Shown: positions 1 to 10,619 of the stretch, in pieces
Position numbering within the stretch: position 1 is the stretch's first letter
Layout of the letters: the number at the start of each line of letters is the position of its first letter
Assembly (NCBI RefSeq): GCF_004359215.1
Contig: NC_090613.1
Span: 5,497,951-5,561,950 of the forward strand
Direction of reading: 5' to 3'
Length of the DNA: 64,000 nt
Source: Bremia lactucae
Lineage: Eukaryota; Oomycota; Peronosporomycetes; Peronosporales; Peronosporaceae
The notes under the pieces: generated by a model
Seen by the model: the letters and a program-made list of their open reading frames with translations, nothing else
Database searches by the model: none
Told to the model about the DNA's origin: nothing
Made by a program: the position numbers and the translations under genes

Positions 1-253
1 TGACTTAACTATAAACTAATACTAAACATGTAAATGAATTCTTATCTATCTTATCTTGTAACTCTCTTTGATTACTTCTACAGCTGATTAGTCTGCGGAA
101 TAAATAGACATAATGGTCTATACCTATTTATGGATAAGAATTCAGGATATTACTACATAAAGTAATATCCTCCAAATATTATCTACCTTTTAGATAATAT
201 ATTAATTAACAACCTTTAAGTGTTAATTTCATGTAACGATACACCCCGTTACA
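1..253 (-). repeat. Gypsy LTR fragment, cut by window start
   Basis: This stretch matches the LTR at 1983-2432: both share the AT-rich tract around acctttaagtgttaattt and the same terminus reading CACCCCGTTACA on the plus strand, which is TGTAACGGGGTG on the minus strand. TG..CA-type palindromic ends of this kind mark gypsy LTRs throughout the window. Only one end is present because the window begins inside the LTR. The adjacent sequence on the right is not the polypurine tract expected next to an LTR in this orientation, so the locus is rearranged. Confidence 0.7.
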
Positions 254-1446
254 TATTGAGCCTACGACCCTCTGGCGGCTGGCGTCAACTAACGTTGTTC
301 GAAGGCCCACAGTCCACAAGGGCTCTAAGTGACAAATCATTTGTCACTTTTAATTTCAAGGTGATGATGGATACCTCATCACCATGTGCAGAGACACATA
401 TTGACTTTGTGTCTGGAGCAACTTTTGTCAAGAGATTTGCAAATTCTCTTGAGGTTGCTGGAATACGACACTTAGCGAGTTGTAATACGAACGATCCAGT
501 TCATGAACACACGTTGATTACGGTGCTCATGCAAGGTCTTACGGATAGTTCCGTAAAGGCCCACCTGTTCCGCTTGAACTGGATACGCTTGAAGAAGCAA
601 TATCCGTTGCGGAACAGGAGGACTTTAGCTTGAGACAGGCTCAAGCTAGTTCATCATCGTATCGTCCTCCAAGACGACAGGAGCTTGGAGGTCCAAAAAC
701 AATGGACCTATCTTATGTCGAAAGCGAAAACCCTCGTTTTTCGAACAATAAGCGATTGCATTACTGCAATCTTTGTCAAAAGTTAGGACACTACGCTCAT
801 GAGTGTAGTGCCCCGCGCCCAGTACCGAGAGGTATTGAACGTTATTATGGACCGAATGCAAAAAAGGGCAACGGCGTGAGTCCGACGTTGTTGCGAAATC
901 GCAACAACGAAGCGGACCGCTAAAAAAAGGTCGGGGTCAGTAGGGGCGCAACGCCCTACTGAATGCTGGGCATAAGCATTTACATCTGGCTTGCCGTGCT
1001 TGAGTTTTAGAAGCTGATCGAGTTCTAAACTCAGCCCTAGGCTGTTCAAACTTCTGTTGATACGAGCTTGGAGGTCCAAAAACGATGGACCTCTCTTATG
1101 TCGAAAGCGAAAAACCTCGCTTTTCGAACAGTAAGCGATTGCATTTCTGCAATCGCTGTCAAAAGTTAGGACACTACGCTCATGAGTGTAGTGCCCCGCG
1201 TCGAGTACCGAGAGGTACTGAACGTAATTATGGACCGAACGCAAAAAAGGGCAACGGCGCGAGTCTGACGTTGTTGCGAAATCGCAACAGCGAAGCGGAC
1301 CGTCAAAAAAAGGTCGGGGTCAGTGGGGGGTAGCGCCCTACTGAATGCTGGGCATAAGCGTTTACATCAGGCTTGCCTTGCTCGATTTTAAAAAGCTCTG
1401 ATCGAGTTCTGAACTCAGCGTTAGGCTGGTCAAACTTCTGTTGATT
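254..1446 (+). mobile_element. Degenerate gypsy gag fragment with two zinc knuckles
   Basis: Plus-strand gag remnant. The first part (about 390-640) resembles a gypsy capsid region but changes frame near 550-600. It is followed by a nucleocapsid-like segment with a CCHC zinc knuckle, C-x2-C-x4-H-x4-C (CNLCQKLGHYAHEC), around 766-808. A second copy of the knuckle segment lies around 1149-1190 because the region 681-1446 is a tandem duplication. Stops and frameshifts separate the pieces, so no intact gag protein is made. Its orientation is opposite to the gag piece at 1471-1932, so the two do not form one simple element. Confidence 0.75.
681..1446 (+). repeat. Tandem duplication, two units of about 383 bp
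   Basis: The sequence beginning gagcttggaggtccaaaaac at 681 begins again at 1064 and runs to about 1446 with scattered substitutions. Each unit includes one gag CCHC knuckle and the following 3' segment, ending near cttctgttgat. Differences between units show that the duplication is not very recent. Confidence 0.85.
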
Positions 1447-1470
1447 TAAAAGCACTAGCGCGCCAAATTC

Positions 1471-1932
1471 TTATGGGTCGCGCAACTTGAGGCCTAGTGC
1501 CCAAGTTTTGGCACGATCTGCCAAAGTTGACTGAGCAAATGCGACTTGCATTTGCTCGTCGACGATGTGACGAGCCCTTATGGCATCGTCCAAGTCCTTA
1601 TCCTTAGAGATGTCAATCTTTAAGGTTTCGAAACGACGCGTGTGCGTAATCCCAGGTACAGGGGTCTGTACCTGTTGTAACCTCAACAGTTCTGCCTGTT
1701 GAGAGCCTTGCTGATTAAGCATGGCACCCTTCTCCTTCTCCTTCGCCTTGTCAAGTTCATGTTGTCTGAACTTGGCATCTCTACAATCCAAACTGGACAG
1801 CATGGCCAAGATGGTATTGTTCCCTACGGTCGAACTCATTCGTTCGACCGCACTCCTTTCTATGTCACTTAGAAAGGAGTAGCTATCGCGCGAAACGTGA
1901 TGCGTATTTCCATTATCAACTAACATGTCCAT
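1471..1932 (-). pseudogene. Gypsy gag N-terminal fragment
   Basis: A 153-residue open frame on the minus strand with a charged coiled-coil-like segment followed by a stretch of gypsy gag type (residues around DDAIRARHI and DRAKTWALGL). It lies immediately inside the LTR at 1983-2432 in the same orientation, with the primer binding site between them, which is where gag should begin. The frame ends at 1471 at a junction with unrelated, oppositely oriented gag sequence, so the protein lacks its C-terminal half. Confidence 0.7.
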
Positions 1933-1971
1933 GTTAGATGATGGAAATGTGGTCCTTGGACGGACTAGAAA

Positions 1972-1980
1972 GTGCTACCA
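1972..1980 (-). other. Probable primer binding site
   Basis: Read on the minus strand, the LTR end ...GTTACA is followed by CC and then TGGTAGCAC. A TGG-start two bases inside an LTR is the usual layout for a tRNA 3'-end primer site, and the same TGGTAGCAC sits beside the LTR at 41153-41433. Which tRNA is used was not determined. Confidence 0.55.
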
Positions 1981-1982
1981 GG

Positions 1983-2432
1983 TGTAACGGGCACTGCCGA
2001 CTTGTACTGCTTCAGTGCAAGTCCACTTCGCAGTGCGAGTGGTGCCTCACGTCACTTAACGTACACTAGTACGTGCAGAGGAAGCCTTTTTAAAACACTT
2101 GCTTTAAAGAGGTCTAAAAGTAAACTGTATTTAATATAATTAAGTTTTTCTGTTTCAATCTATTTAATACTAACTTAATACTAACTTAATACAAAACATG
2201 TTATAAAGTCTTATCTGTCTCTCTCTTTGCGCGCGTCCAGTGCTGACTGGCCCGCGGATAAAGTAGATATAATGGCCTATATTTACCAATGAATAAGCTA
2301 ATCTACCAATGAATAAGCTTTTCGAATGTTACTATGCAAAGTAATATCCCCAAAATATTATTTACCTTAAAGAGAATATATTTATTTACAACCTTTAAGT
2401 GTTAATTTAATTTAATGATACACCCCGTTACA
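1983..2432 (-). repeat. Gypsy LTR, about 450 bp
   Basis: On the plus strand it starts TGTAACGGGCAC and ends CACCCCGTTACA, giving near-palindromic termini. It is shared with the fragment at 1-253, and its inner part is related to LTR remnants near 12.6, 13.4 and 47.8 kb (acgtgcagaggaag and flanks). A gag fragment and primer site adjoin its left edge, so in the minus orientation it is a 5' LTR. Its right edge directly abuts mitochondrial-like DNA. Confidence 0.75.
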
Positions 2433-2555
2433 TCAGGACTAGCAGGTAATGCCTAGAAGAATTCCAGATTTTCCCGATGCGATGAGCGGTTGGAATGCTG
2501 TAAGTAGTTTTGGTTTATATATATTCTTTTTTTCGGACCTTTATTTTGGTCACGG
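2433..2555 (+). pseudogene. cox1: NUMT: fragment of mitochondrial cox1
   Basis: Translation gives the highly conserved C-terminal region of cytochrome c oxidase subunit 1: [20 protein letters not shown], followed by a degenerate hydrophobic stretch ([12 protein letters not shown]) matching the last membrane helix. A preceding GLAG is out of frame by one base (ggtaatgcc), so the copy is not functional. It has the AT-rich, AGA-rich codon style of oomycete mtDNA, unlike its surroundings. The LTR at 1983-2432 ends at its first base. Sequence after about 2555 no longer resembles cox1. Confidence 0.85.
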
Positions 2556-4632
2556 ACCACTAAGGGACAAAACTCGGTATAGAAAGCACCTTGAGTCGAA
2601 TGAACATACAGCTAATGTTTACAATGATCAGACTCCACCTGCATAAAAGTGTGTGTTTAACAAGCGTGTTTGGAGTCGTTGTAATGGGGACACATGCGCA
2701 TTTGTTTTTAAACTCAATATCCGCTTTAAATTAATCTCCAATAGCTCTAAACTTCTTTAATGTTTGCTTCCAAGCTGTGATTTCAACATTGCATCTGTTG
2801 GAATACGAAATTTTGGGCGTTGGTTTATCATCTCCCTGCTCGCGATCAGCATTGTAACAATCTGCTTACTATTAACGATGGCGCTTATGGTATGATACTG
2901 CCCTAAGTATCGCAGCCTTGGATATTTGCGATGCTTCCGCGCTTCGTCTCTGCTAGCTAGCGTCCACACTAAGTTTACTGAAGGTAGCATCACGGTAAAA
3001 ATAGAAGGGTGTGTAAACCGGCTTGCATAAAAACGGTCGCCACGAGCCACGAGGGCCCGATGACTTTAAGCTGCCGACAACGCTGACGACTGCATAAACT
3101 TGCAAAGACGCATACGCTGGTTCTTTGTGGTCGACGTAAAGCGGAGAATTGCAGGTAAGAATTTGTTTGTGGGTACACAAGTCGATGATACAAGGCAGAT
3201 TTGCATAAAAGCTTTCTTTAGCGTTGAATGATCCGACAGCATTATTGTTTACTAATTTCTTATACGAAATGGAGTACAAGCTCAAATTTGAACGGCACAA
3301 ATAAATTGATTGATAAACAGGCACCATTAATTGATGTATAAGAACTAATAGTGTCTCTTTGTTTATTTTGAGCGCGTAGTTTAAACGTAAAATGAGCAAC
3401 ATCTAATGGTGAGCGGCTTATAGAGTATCATTCCTCCACTCAACTGTTATACTCGTGTTACCTAGTGGTAATTTTATCGCTGCCACATTGCGCGATCTGC
3501 CGCTTATCTTTAATACAATCATTCAGTCCTGAAACAATAGGATATCAGCCCGATGAGATAGCGCCGGGCGCAGCACATGTTTGTCAAGAATAATACATAT
3601 CAATCTTTATGTTTTAGCAGATGGATGATTTGGACGAATATCAACTATTAACCAAAAGTACGACAAAGCACATGAATTAGATCTATGAGTCAGCTGCTTG
3701 CATGGTTGCGGTGGCATTATTTTTTAAATCAGGCAGTTGCTACGAGCCGCCCATTCATTAAAATTTAAAAAAGCCTTTCTCCCGATCCTGATATGTTGAA
3801 GTTTACCGTGCACCGGCAATCACTACCGCTAGATTGAACCTTGATACCTTGATACGAATGATGGCAAAGTGCACAGAAGTCAAAGTCTGAACACAAATGC
3901 GTTGGAATCTTCCTCAGATCATAACGGACAACGAATCTGCCAAATTATACCACGAATTGGTAAATGTAATGGATCCTATCGCGAATCTATAAGATCAATT
4001 TTCGAGCGGCGCGTTAAAATGAACTCCTTCTCAGACTAATGGCTTGCGTGACAAACCGTCATGAACACTAGTGGATGCTGCAGGACATGTACCTCATTCA
4101 CACCCAGCTGTAGGTTGAAGATATGATCTCTGGCGACGATTAAATTATAAACCCCAGTATTTCGATTACAAGGGTGAAGCAACTGAGACACCAGACGCAG
4201 AAATCAAGTGGCCGAAGCAGGTTTCAAAAATCTTAAGAACGCTTAAAACGGAAGCTAATCTTATCGCTTTTGACGTCTGGAATACTTGCACCTGGTTTAA
4301 ACTTTCCAATAAAAAAAGACTCGAGCCTTACCGCTTCGGTTCAGAATCAGCAACACTGAAGGTTAGTCGATAGATCTGCCTCAAGTTTACGTAAACAAAA
4401 GTCGTGATTCTCTCTCATTCTTCCTATCTAAATGATGCTCAGTGAATCCAAGGTGGTAATTGCTGCGACATGAAGCTGTTGCGTGGCAATTAAAAGGTGC
4501 GGCTCTATCAACCGGTTTTAAATAAATTCGGTCAGACCGGCTCAAGGACCGCCAAAAAACAGCACAAGGTCCAAACACCCACAATATCCATTTCTAATTT
4601 CCTGATCTACAGCAGCTTCACACTCCGACTTT
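2556..4632. other. Intergenic, no supported gene
   Basis: About 2 kb without a recognisable gene. Two overlapping minus-strand open frames (2757-3050, 97 codons, and 2953-3402, 149 codons) have no domain, signal peptide or family resemblance that I recognise; together they could be the frameshifted remains of an old coding sequence. The segment 3420-4320 has many stops in all frames. Nothing clearly repeated or structured was seen. Confidence 0.5.
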
Positions 4633-5919
4633 ATGGTTTCAATGTCATCGTGCGACTACGACATTGCAATTGTCGGAGGCGGCATTGCCGGCGTCACCCT
4701 CGCCATCGGCCTGCTACGTGCCAACATCCCCATCACGCTGTATGAATCGGCCAAGGCGTTTGGAGAGATTGGTGCAGGTGTTGCACTGGCTGCAAATGCT
4801 ATACGTGCGATGGAATTAATATCGCCAAATATTAAGCGTTGCTGCGACCGCGTCGGTACATGCAACCAGTCGACAGCCAAAAAAGATGTGTGGTTCGACT
4901 TTCGGAAAGGTGTCGGCACTGAAGGTGCTAGTGTTGATATCGGTGCTAGCGACCTTATTACCAGTCTTGCAACACCCGCTGGATCTACGTATGTGCATCG
5001 CGCGCATTTTCTAATTGAAATGGTCAAACTCATTCCAGATGGGGTTGTCAAGTTTGAAAAGCGTCTTCAAGATATTAAAGTGTGCCCGGATGGTAACGTT
5101 CGACTTAAGTTTTTCGATGGCACTGAAGCTGAGCACAGCGCTGTGGTCGGCTGTGACGGGATTAAGTCACGGACCCGCAAGGTGATTCTCGGTGACAATG
5201 ACGTGGCTGCCGATGCCGTCTTCACCGGTAAATACGTCTACCGTGGACTGGTTTCAATGGATAAGGCCGCCGCTCTGTTGGGTGACGAATTGGCTCGCAA
5301 TAGCCAAATGTACTTTGGCTACCATGGCCACATTGTCACATTTCCCATCCAGCGTGGTGCTGTCATGAATGTCGTGGCGTTCGCAAGTAAGGAGGAGTGG
5401 AACGATCCGAAATGGGTTGTTAGCACCACTAAAGAAGATCTCGAAAACGATTTCGCAGGGTTCTCAAAACAAGCTCGTAACATCATCTCCATGATGGAGA
5501 ACACCGATATTTGGGCGTTGTTTCATCATCTTCCTGCTCGCACTTATACTCGTGACAATATGCTCATGATTGGCGACGCAGCTCATGCTATGACACCGCA
5601 TCAAGGATCGGGTGCAGCCATGGCTATTGAGGATGCGTATGTGCTATCGTCACTGCTAGCTACCGTTCGTTATGCCTCTAGTTTAAAAGTAGCCTTTAAG
5701 GCATTTGAAAAGGTGCGAATGTCCCGCACGCAGAAAGTGGCTTCTACGAGCTATGAAGCTGGTCGGCTCTATGACTTTGAGCTACCTGGTATTGAGGACA
5801 ACTTAGAAAAGATTGCGAAAAACTTGCATTCGCGCATGGGCTGGATCTGGGAGGAATCACTTGAGCAGGAGGTAATGACAGCCAAGATATATTTCAAAAT
5901 GGCCTACGCGGAAGCCTAG
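4633..5919 (+). CDS. FAD-dependent monooxygenase, salicylate hydroxylase type
   Basis: A single-exon gene for a 428-residue protein of the PHBH-fold flavoprotein monooxygenases, close in length to bacterial salicylate 1-monooxygenase. Visible motifs are the FAD-binding GxGxxG near residues 15-20 (IVGGGIAG), the acidic end of the second strand (LYES), the DG motif (VVGCDGIKSR) near residue 175, and the second FAD motif GDAAHAMTPHQGSGA near residues 314-328. No signal peptide or C-terminal anchor is evident, so a cytosolic enzyme is likely. Family members hydroxylate aromatic acids using NAD(P)H and O2. In a plant pathogen salicylate is an obvious candidate substrate, but that is inference. The first ATG is used; the next in frame, three codons on, is equally compatible. 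It stands alone, with no clustered catabolic genes. Confidence 0.9.
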   Translation: MVSMSSCDYDIAIVGGGIAGVTLAIGLLRANIPITLYESAKAFGEIGAGVALAANAIRAMELISPNIKRCCDRVGTCNQSTAKKDVWFDFRKGVGTEGASVDIGASDLITSLATPAGSTYVHRAHFLIEMVKLIPDGVVKFEKRLQDIKVCPDGNVRLKFFDGTEAEHSAVVGCDGIKSRTRKVILGDNDVAADAVFTGKYVYRGLVSMDKAAALLGDELARNSQMYFGYHGHIVTFPIQRGAVMNVVAFASKEEWNDPKWVVSTTKEDLENDFAGFSKQARNIISMMENTDIWALFHHLPARTYTRDNMLMIGDAAHAMTPHQGSGAAMAIEDAYVLSSLLATVRYASSLKVAFKAFEKVRMSRTQKVASTSYEAGRLYDFELPGIEDNLEKIAKNLHSRMGWIWEESLEQEVMTAKIYFKMAYAEA

Positions 5920-6899
5920 GGAGACTTTAATAGAGCTTAACGTAGAATCTTATTCTCTATCTTATACTCACACGTGATTTTATGATGAAAATACCATCTG
6001 TTTCGAAACGTGGGGACCCAGAACAGAACAAAAATATGCGAAAAAATGTCAGCTGGTATAAATAAGAGCAGCCTTGCCAACAATTCAGTAATTTCTTTTA
6101 CTGACATTTGTAAATTCCCGTACAATATACAAATCAGAAAGTGATTACCAATGTGAGCGTTGTGTGCATAGCATCTTCACCGAGAATTATCACACGCAAC
6201 CATTTATTGTACACACTCTATAGAGTTTAAAAAATATTGGGTTTAGTCAGAGGGGCGTGCATAAACAAAAAATTGTATGATATAAATTTTAACTAATAAT
6301 AGCTTTCGCCACATTTTGTTCTGTGCTGTCAAGCTGTACCTTACGTTTAAATTGTGTGAAACATACACGATCTGTAGCGGAACTGCCTCGCTCCTTAAGT
6401 CAAAGGAAGACTTATAGACTCAAAGAGTCTCTTAGTTCTATCGGAGTAATGGTTTTAATAGCTCAGTGAGTCGTACAAGCTACTAAAGCTTAATGAATCA
6501 TAGTTAAAGGGATTCAGGGGTTCATAGAAATAAGTGGTAACTAGTGCTCGACGGTACGTACATTAAAAAGGCACTAGACGCTTTAAGATCAAAAGGCGAA
6601 CTGCATTTTTTAATTATTTAAATCTAAAAACCTTACGCTAGCTAGTTTAAAAAAAAATTCGACCGCCAGATGTAAATCTGGCGGCGACCACATTTGCTAC
6701 CCATTAACGATTTTAAAATAGGAGAAAAGGGTATTTTATACATAAAGTAAATGTACCACAACAACGGTTCACCAACCCCTTATTACACCCTCCCCCATCA
6801 GACTGTTGACATCGTGTGACAACATTCGCTCATTTCGTCTTTGAGGTTGAAACATAAACAGTTGACCTTTCGGTTGTGGTTTGCATTCCTTTGTCCCAT
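5920..6899. other. Intergenic, no gene seen
   Basis: AT-rich DNA downstream of the monooxygenase with no convincing open frame. The only structure noted is a short perfect hairpin at 6665-6684 (CGCCAGAT, four-base loop, ATCTGGCG). Confidence 0.6.
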
Positions 6900-8740
6900 G
6901 ACAGCTAAGCGTCAGTCACAGACTCTTAGCACCTTCCTCAACAATGAGGGAATGGTGGAGTAGAAACGTCACACTCCATCGGAGATGAGAAATTAAATCG
7001 TCGATCTTACACGCCCCTCACGAGGATGGACGTCTGCGGGCCTCAAATCCGTTCCCAAAAACGTGGTGCCGCCGATGTCTTATCTGCATTGCGCAGGACA
7101 CAGGACCCTGAGTTCAGCATTTTAACGAATACGCTCGATGAAGAGCAAGAACGGGCAATCCTTATAGAGGAACAAGCTCGTTCTCACAATTAATATAAAT
7201 TCACTCTACTTAGCTTGGAAGAGCGTCTCAAAGAGAACACGGGCCACAGCTTAGCCATCTGGATCTCTGGTCCCACGACGAGGACGCCGGATCAGATCGC
7301 TGCTTGCACGCTCTTCATGAGCGATACCTTACGCCGAAGGTAATAACTCGAGGTCAATCTCTGAGGCGTTTACGTGATCAAGCCCTTGGGGCTTCGATGA
7401 CCTCCATGGGGATAAATTTTGATCGTTTTGTTTCCAAACAAAACGAGGACTGGAAATGAAGTCTCCTTTGAGAGCTGGGTCCATCGGGCCCGCCGCTCTG
7501 CAATATTGGAATATTAGAGAGTCTGCGGATGTGGCTGATGTTCGTTTGGAACTGAAGCTTCGCTTCGATTTCGCCAAGCTTAAGGCCAAAGGTCAGTTAC
7601 TTATGCCACAAACGAGGATATGCCTCGCCAATATTTCAGTGCTTCAAGTGACTGTGCAACCATGGAATGTAGCCGCACTGAGGCTCCATCTATTCCCATT
7701 TCTAGTGGTGGGAAGCTTCGTTTGACGCAAGCTGACCGTGAGCTTGGCACTCAAAAACGTCAACGGCGTACGGGCAATCTTGCCGAAGAGGTACCTCAAA
7801 CTTCCAAGAGTATTCAGAAAAGGGGTACCCCAGCCACTTTACCAGATACTGGTATTGGCTCTTACGACGGCGTCGCTTCAAAGTTTCTTCACGTGAACTG
7901 AAAGTTCCCTCGCGCATCAAGCAGCGCGGGAGGGGGCCGAAATCTCGACGGAAGAATTTGATACGAGGTGCAACTTCTTTGCGGGAAGTTGCTCCGGTTA
8001 AGGGCTCTTTTGAAGCGGTTCAAAACCTTCTTTTACTGCTGGAACGTCAGCAACTTCGTTTAAAGAGTCAGCTGGACATCCCGGTGCGGATGCAGCAGTC
8101 TGCGGCAAGGCCGTGTTTCTCGGCTCTAGCGCCTCCAAGTCCATATGGGGAGGGTTCCGATATGGCTTAAGCAAGCCGACGTATTGTTAACGGAACGCGT
8201 GGATGGGCGAGACATTTGACATAGAACAGAGGGTAGCCTGTAAAGGCATGGACAGCGCTATTTAACGCAAATTCCACCTTTGGAAGCATTGAGCTCGAGC
8301 GCTTTGGTTTCTGATCACACAGACTGCGTATAACGTCAAATGACGCGATTGACACGTTCACTTTGAAAATCGGTCTGCGGATGGTCTGCGGATGGTCTGC
8401 GGTGGACATGTCCAATCGGATGCCAAGCACTCGGAATGTCGATTTTTAGAATTTACCCGTGAGACGGGGGTCTCGGTCAGAGATAATTGCCACTGGCAAA
8501 CCATGTTGTCGAAATACGCGATCGATGAACAGCCTTGCTGTACCTTCACCATCAATGGTATCCGGCACAGCCGAAAAGTGAGCCGTTTTGCTCAATCGGT
8601 CAACAAAGACCACAATGCCGGTGTTACCGACCGAATCCTTCGGTAGACCGAAACCAAAATCCATACTAATAGACTACCAACACCCTGTGGGTACGGGCAG
8701 ACTTGCCAGTGGTGTAACAGCATGCGCCGAGGGTTTAAGC
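6900..8740 (-). mobile_element. Degenerate gypsy (chromovirus) pol 3' region
   Basis: Minus-strand remains of a Ty3/gypsy polyprotein. Between 8720 and 8170 two frames carry integrase core features (VFVDRLSKTAHF, SDRDPRLTGKF, then STADHPQT and a FALNSAVHAFTGYPLFYV tail). Further downstream on the same strand, about 7900-7710, lies a chromodomain-like segment (YQYLVKWLGYPFSEYSW), the integrase C-terminal module of chromoviruses. Stops and frameshifts occur throughout. The part 6900-7650 contains long open stretches on both strands and is probably the 3' untranslated or LTR-proximal part of the element. Confidence 0.8.
8372..8404. repeat. 11-bp tandem triplication inside integrase
   Basis: Three head-to-tail copies of ggtctgcggat occur within the conserved integrase HPQTDGQ region. 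Because 11 is not a multiple of three, the expansion shifts frame and by itself disables the integrase. Confidence 0.8.
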
Positions 8741-8819
8741 CGTACTTCAATAATGATTTTCCGATCGCAGTTTTTTTTTAAATATCTGCTGAATAAAGAA
8801 GTGGCCAAGAGGGCCAAAT

Positions 8820-8871
8820 AACTCGAATGCTCTCCAAAAGCATCTGCTCGCTCTTGAAGAGCATTCGAGTT
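8820..8871. repeat. Perfect 14-bp inverted repeat
   Basis: AACTCGAATGCTCT at 8820-8833 is repeated in inverted form at 8858-8871, with a 24-base spacer. It could be a hairpin or a small foldback relic; no coding context. Confidence 0.7.
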
Positions 8872-10619
8872 TCTTAGCTTTTTCTTGCTTCGTTCTTGAA
8901 TTTCTATATTAATCTATTTAAGTCAGTACCTAAGAAGATCGTTACGTAGGAAGCTTATTAAATCACAGTAGAACCCCTTTGTTTCCATAGGGTTGGGTCC
9001 AGCCTTGTCTGATCAAAATAAAGCAGAAATTAAATGAGAGGAGGTTAAGTATTTTCGGACGAAATTTTTATCAAAGCATCAACCAGTTGAACAGCCATAT
9101 CGAGAGGGAGAAGGGGGGTCGCATACGATAAAAAATGGAAACTCCAATTGTAACACCTTACTAATACATTCTGCGTTTTTCGTGTCTTCTCGCCAGCCTA
9201 ATCCAGGTACAAAACATCCTTCATGACTATTACTTAACTTGCGATACTGCGCAAAAATATATCCCGCCGCGGTGGAAGTATTGCGAAAAAAACTATCGCG
9301 CCAAACGCTCACTGATGGTATCCGTCACGCAATTTGTGAGTATTGCCGTTAGATCCATCAAAATCTCAAGTCAACATTGTCAAATGGGTGGGAGAGACGC
9401 AAAATTTGAGAATTACGCTAGCAACAAACTAAAACACGTTGACAAATAGTGCAGAGCTGCAGGATTTGGATACCACGTCAGACGATAACCAGCATGCCAC
9501 CAAATACATGGCGATGTAAATCACCGTCGCCTTGATGATGCACCGTTTGCATGTTTCAAAGCAATCAAAGAGGATAGCAGTGTCTTCGATAAGAACTAAG
9601 AACATCTCTGCATTTTAAAACCCTTCACTGCTAGCTGAGGCTTTCATGTGCAGGCAACCTGATCAAATTCAAGGCTCCCAAACAAGTCTCGTAGCTTTAT
9701 TCCGAAAGAACTTACCACGATTTTCGAATGAATGGCTTAGAAGGTTCAATCAGCGCCACAACATTTTAATCGTGCACACGACACGAAAAACGTGGTTCGG
9801 CGGATATTGAGCTAATTGAAGTAGCACTACAAAAGATACGTTAGAGTTTGAATGCGTACGAGCTCGAACTAATTCACAACACAGACAAGAAAGGCCTTTC
9901 TGGTTATTGCAAGCCGACAACTCACCGGCAACAAAGTAACTCAAGGGCCTCGAATAGATCAAGAACCGCATCACCATAACTATTTGCGCAAACGCTGATG
10001 GCTCAGATAAGCTTCGCTGTCGGTGACTGGCAAATCGTATCGTTAATCGATAAATGTTGGGTTGCAAATATCATATAAACAGTAAAGCGTTGATGACTCT
10101 TAACGTTTTCGCTCTTTGATTGAAGGCGTCCTATGAGGGCATAAAGGAACACAAAGGTATTCTCATCGTCTGCACTTATTCCATCTGAAAATTCGCTGAG
10201 AACAACACAACGTTGAAAAGAACTATAGTCTGTTACCTCTCGCCAAACGCAACCTCAAACACACAGCAATGTTATGCAGGTATAAGCTGGAGCTTCAGCA
10301 CATGCTACTGGTGTTGTATTAATTCTTTGCTCCTTGATCGCTTAAAGAAATTGATAATCCTGGAAAAATCACAGTGCTGGAAAGAATATGACTTGAGAAT
10401 TAGCCCACTGTTGCAACAGTAAGTATTCCGTCGTCAGCATTACTTGAAGACGTAATAGGATTTTATCAAGAAGATATGGCTTGTTAAGGTTTGAAGATCA
10501 CCACAGAATCCATCACAACAAACCTTGAAGACTGTTGAAATTGTGTCGATCTTCATCACATCGATACACAACACGCAACGATTACTGCATTACACGGCAA
10601 TCGCTGGCACCATACATTG
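8872..10619. other. Intergenic, no supported gene
   Basis: No recognisable gene. Short open frames at 9079-9312 and 9750-10067 (minus) and 10213-10422 (plus) show no family features. Given the flanking gypsy pieces this is probably old transposon debris. Confidence 0.5.

Noticed and set aside
2757..3402. Overlapping minus-strand frames as a frameshifted gene
   Set aside because: No recognisable family or splice connection; kept only as a note in the intergenic entry.
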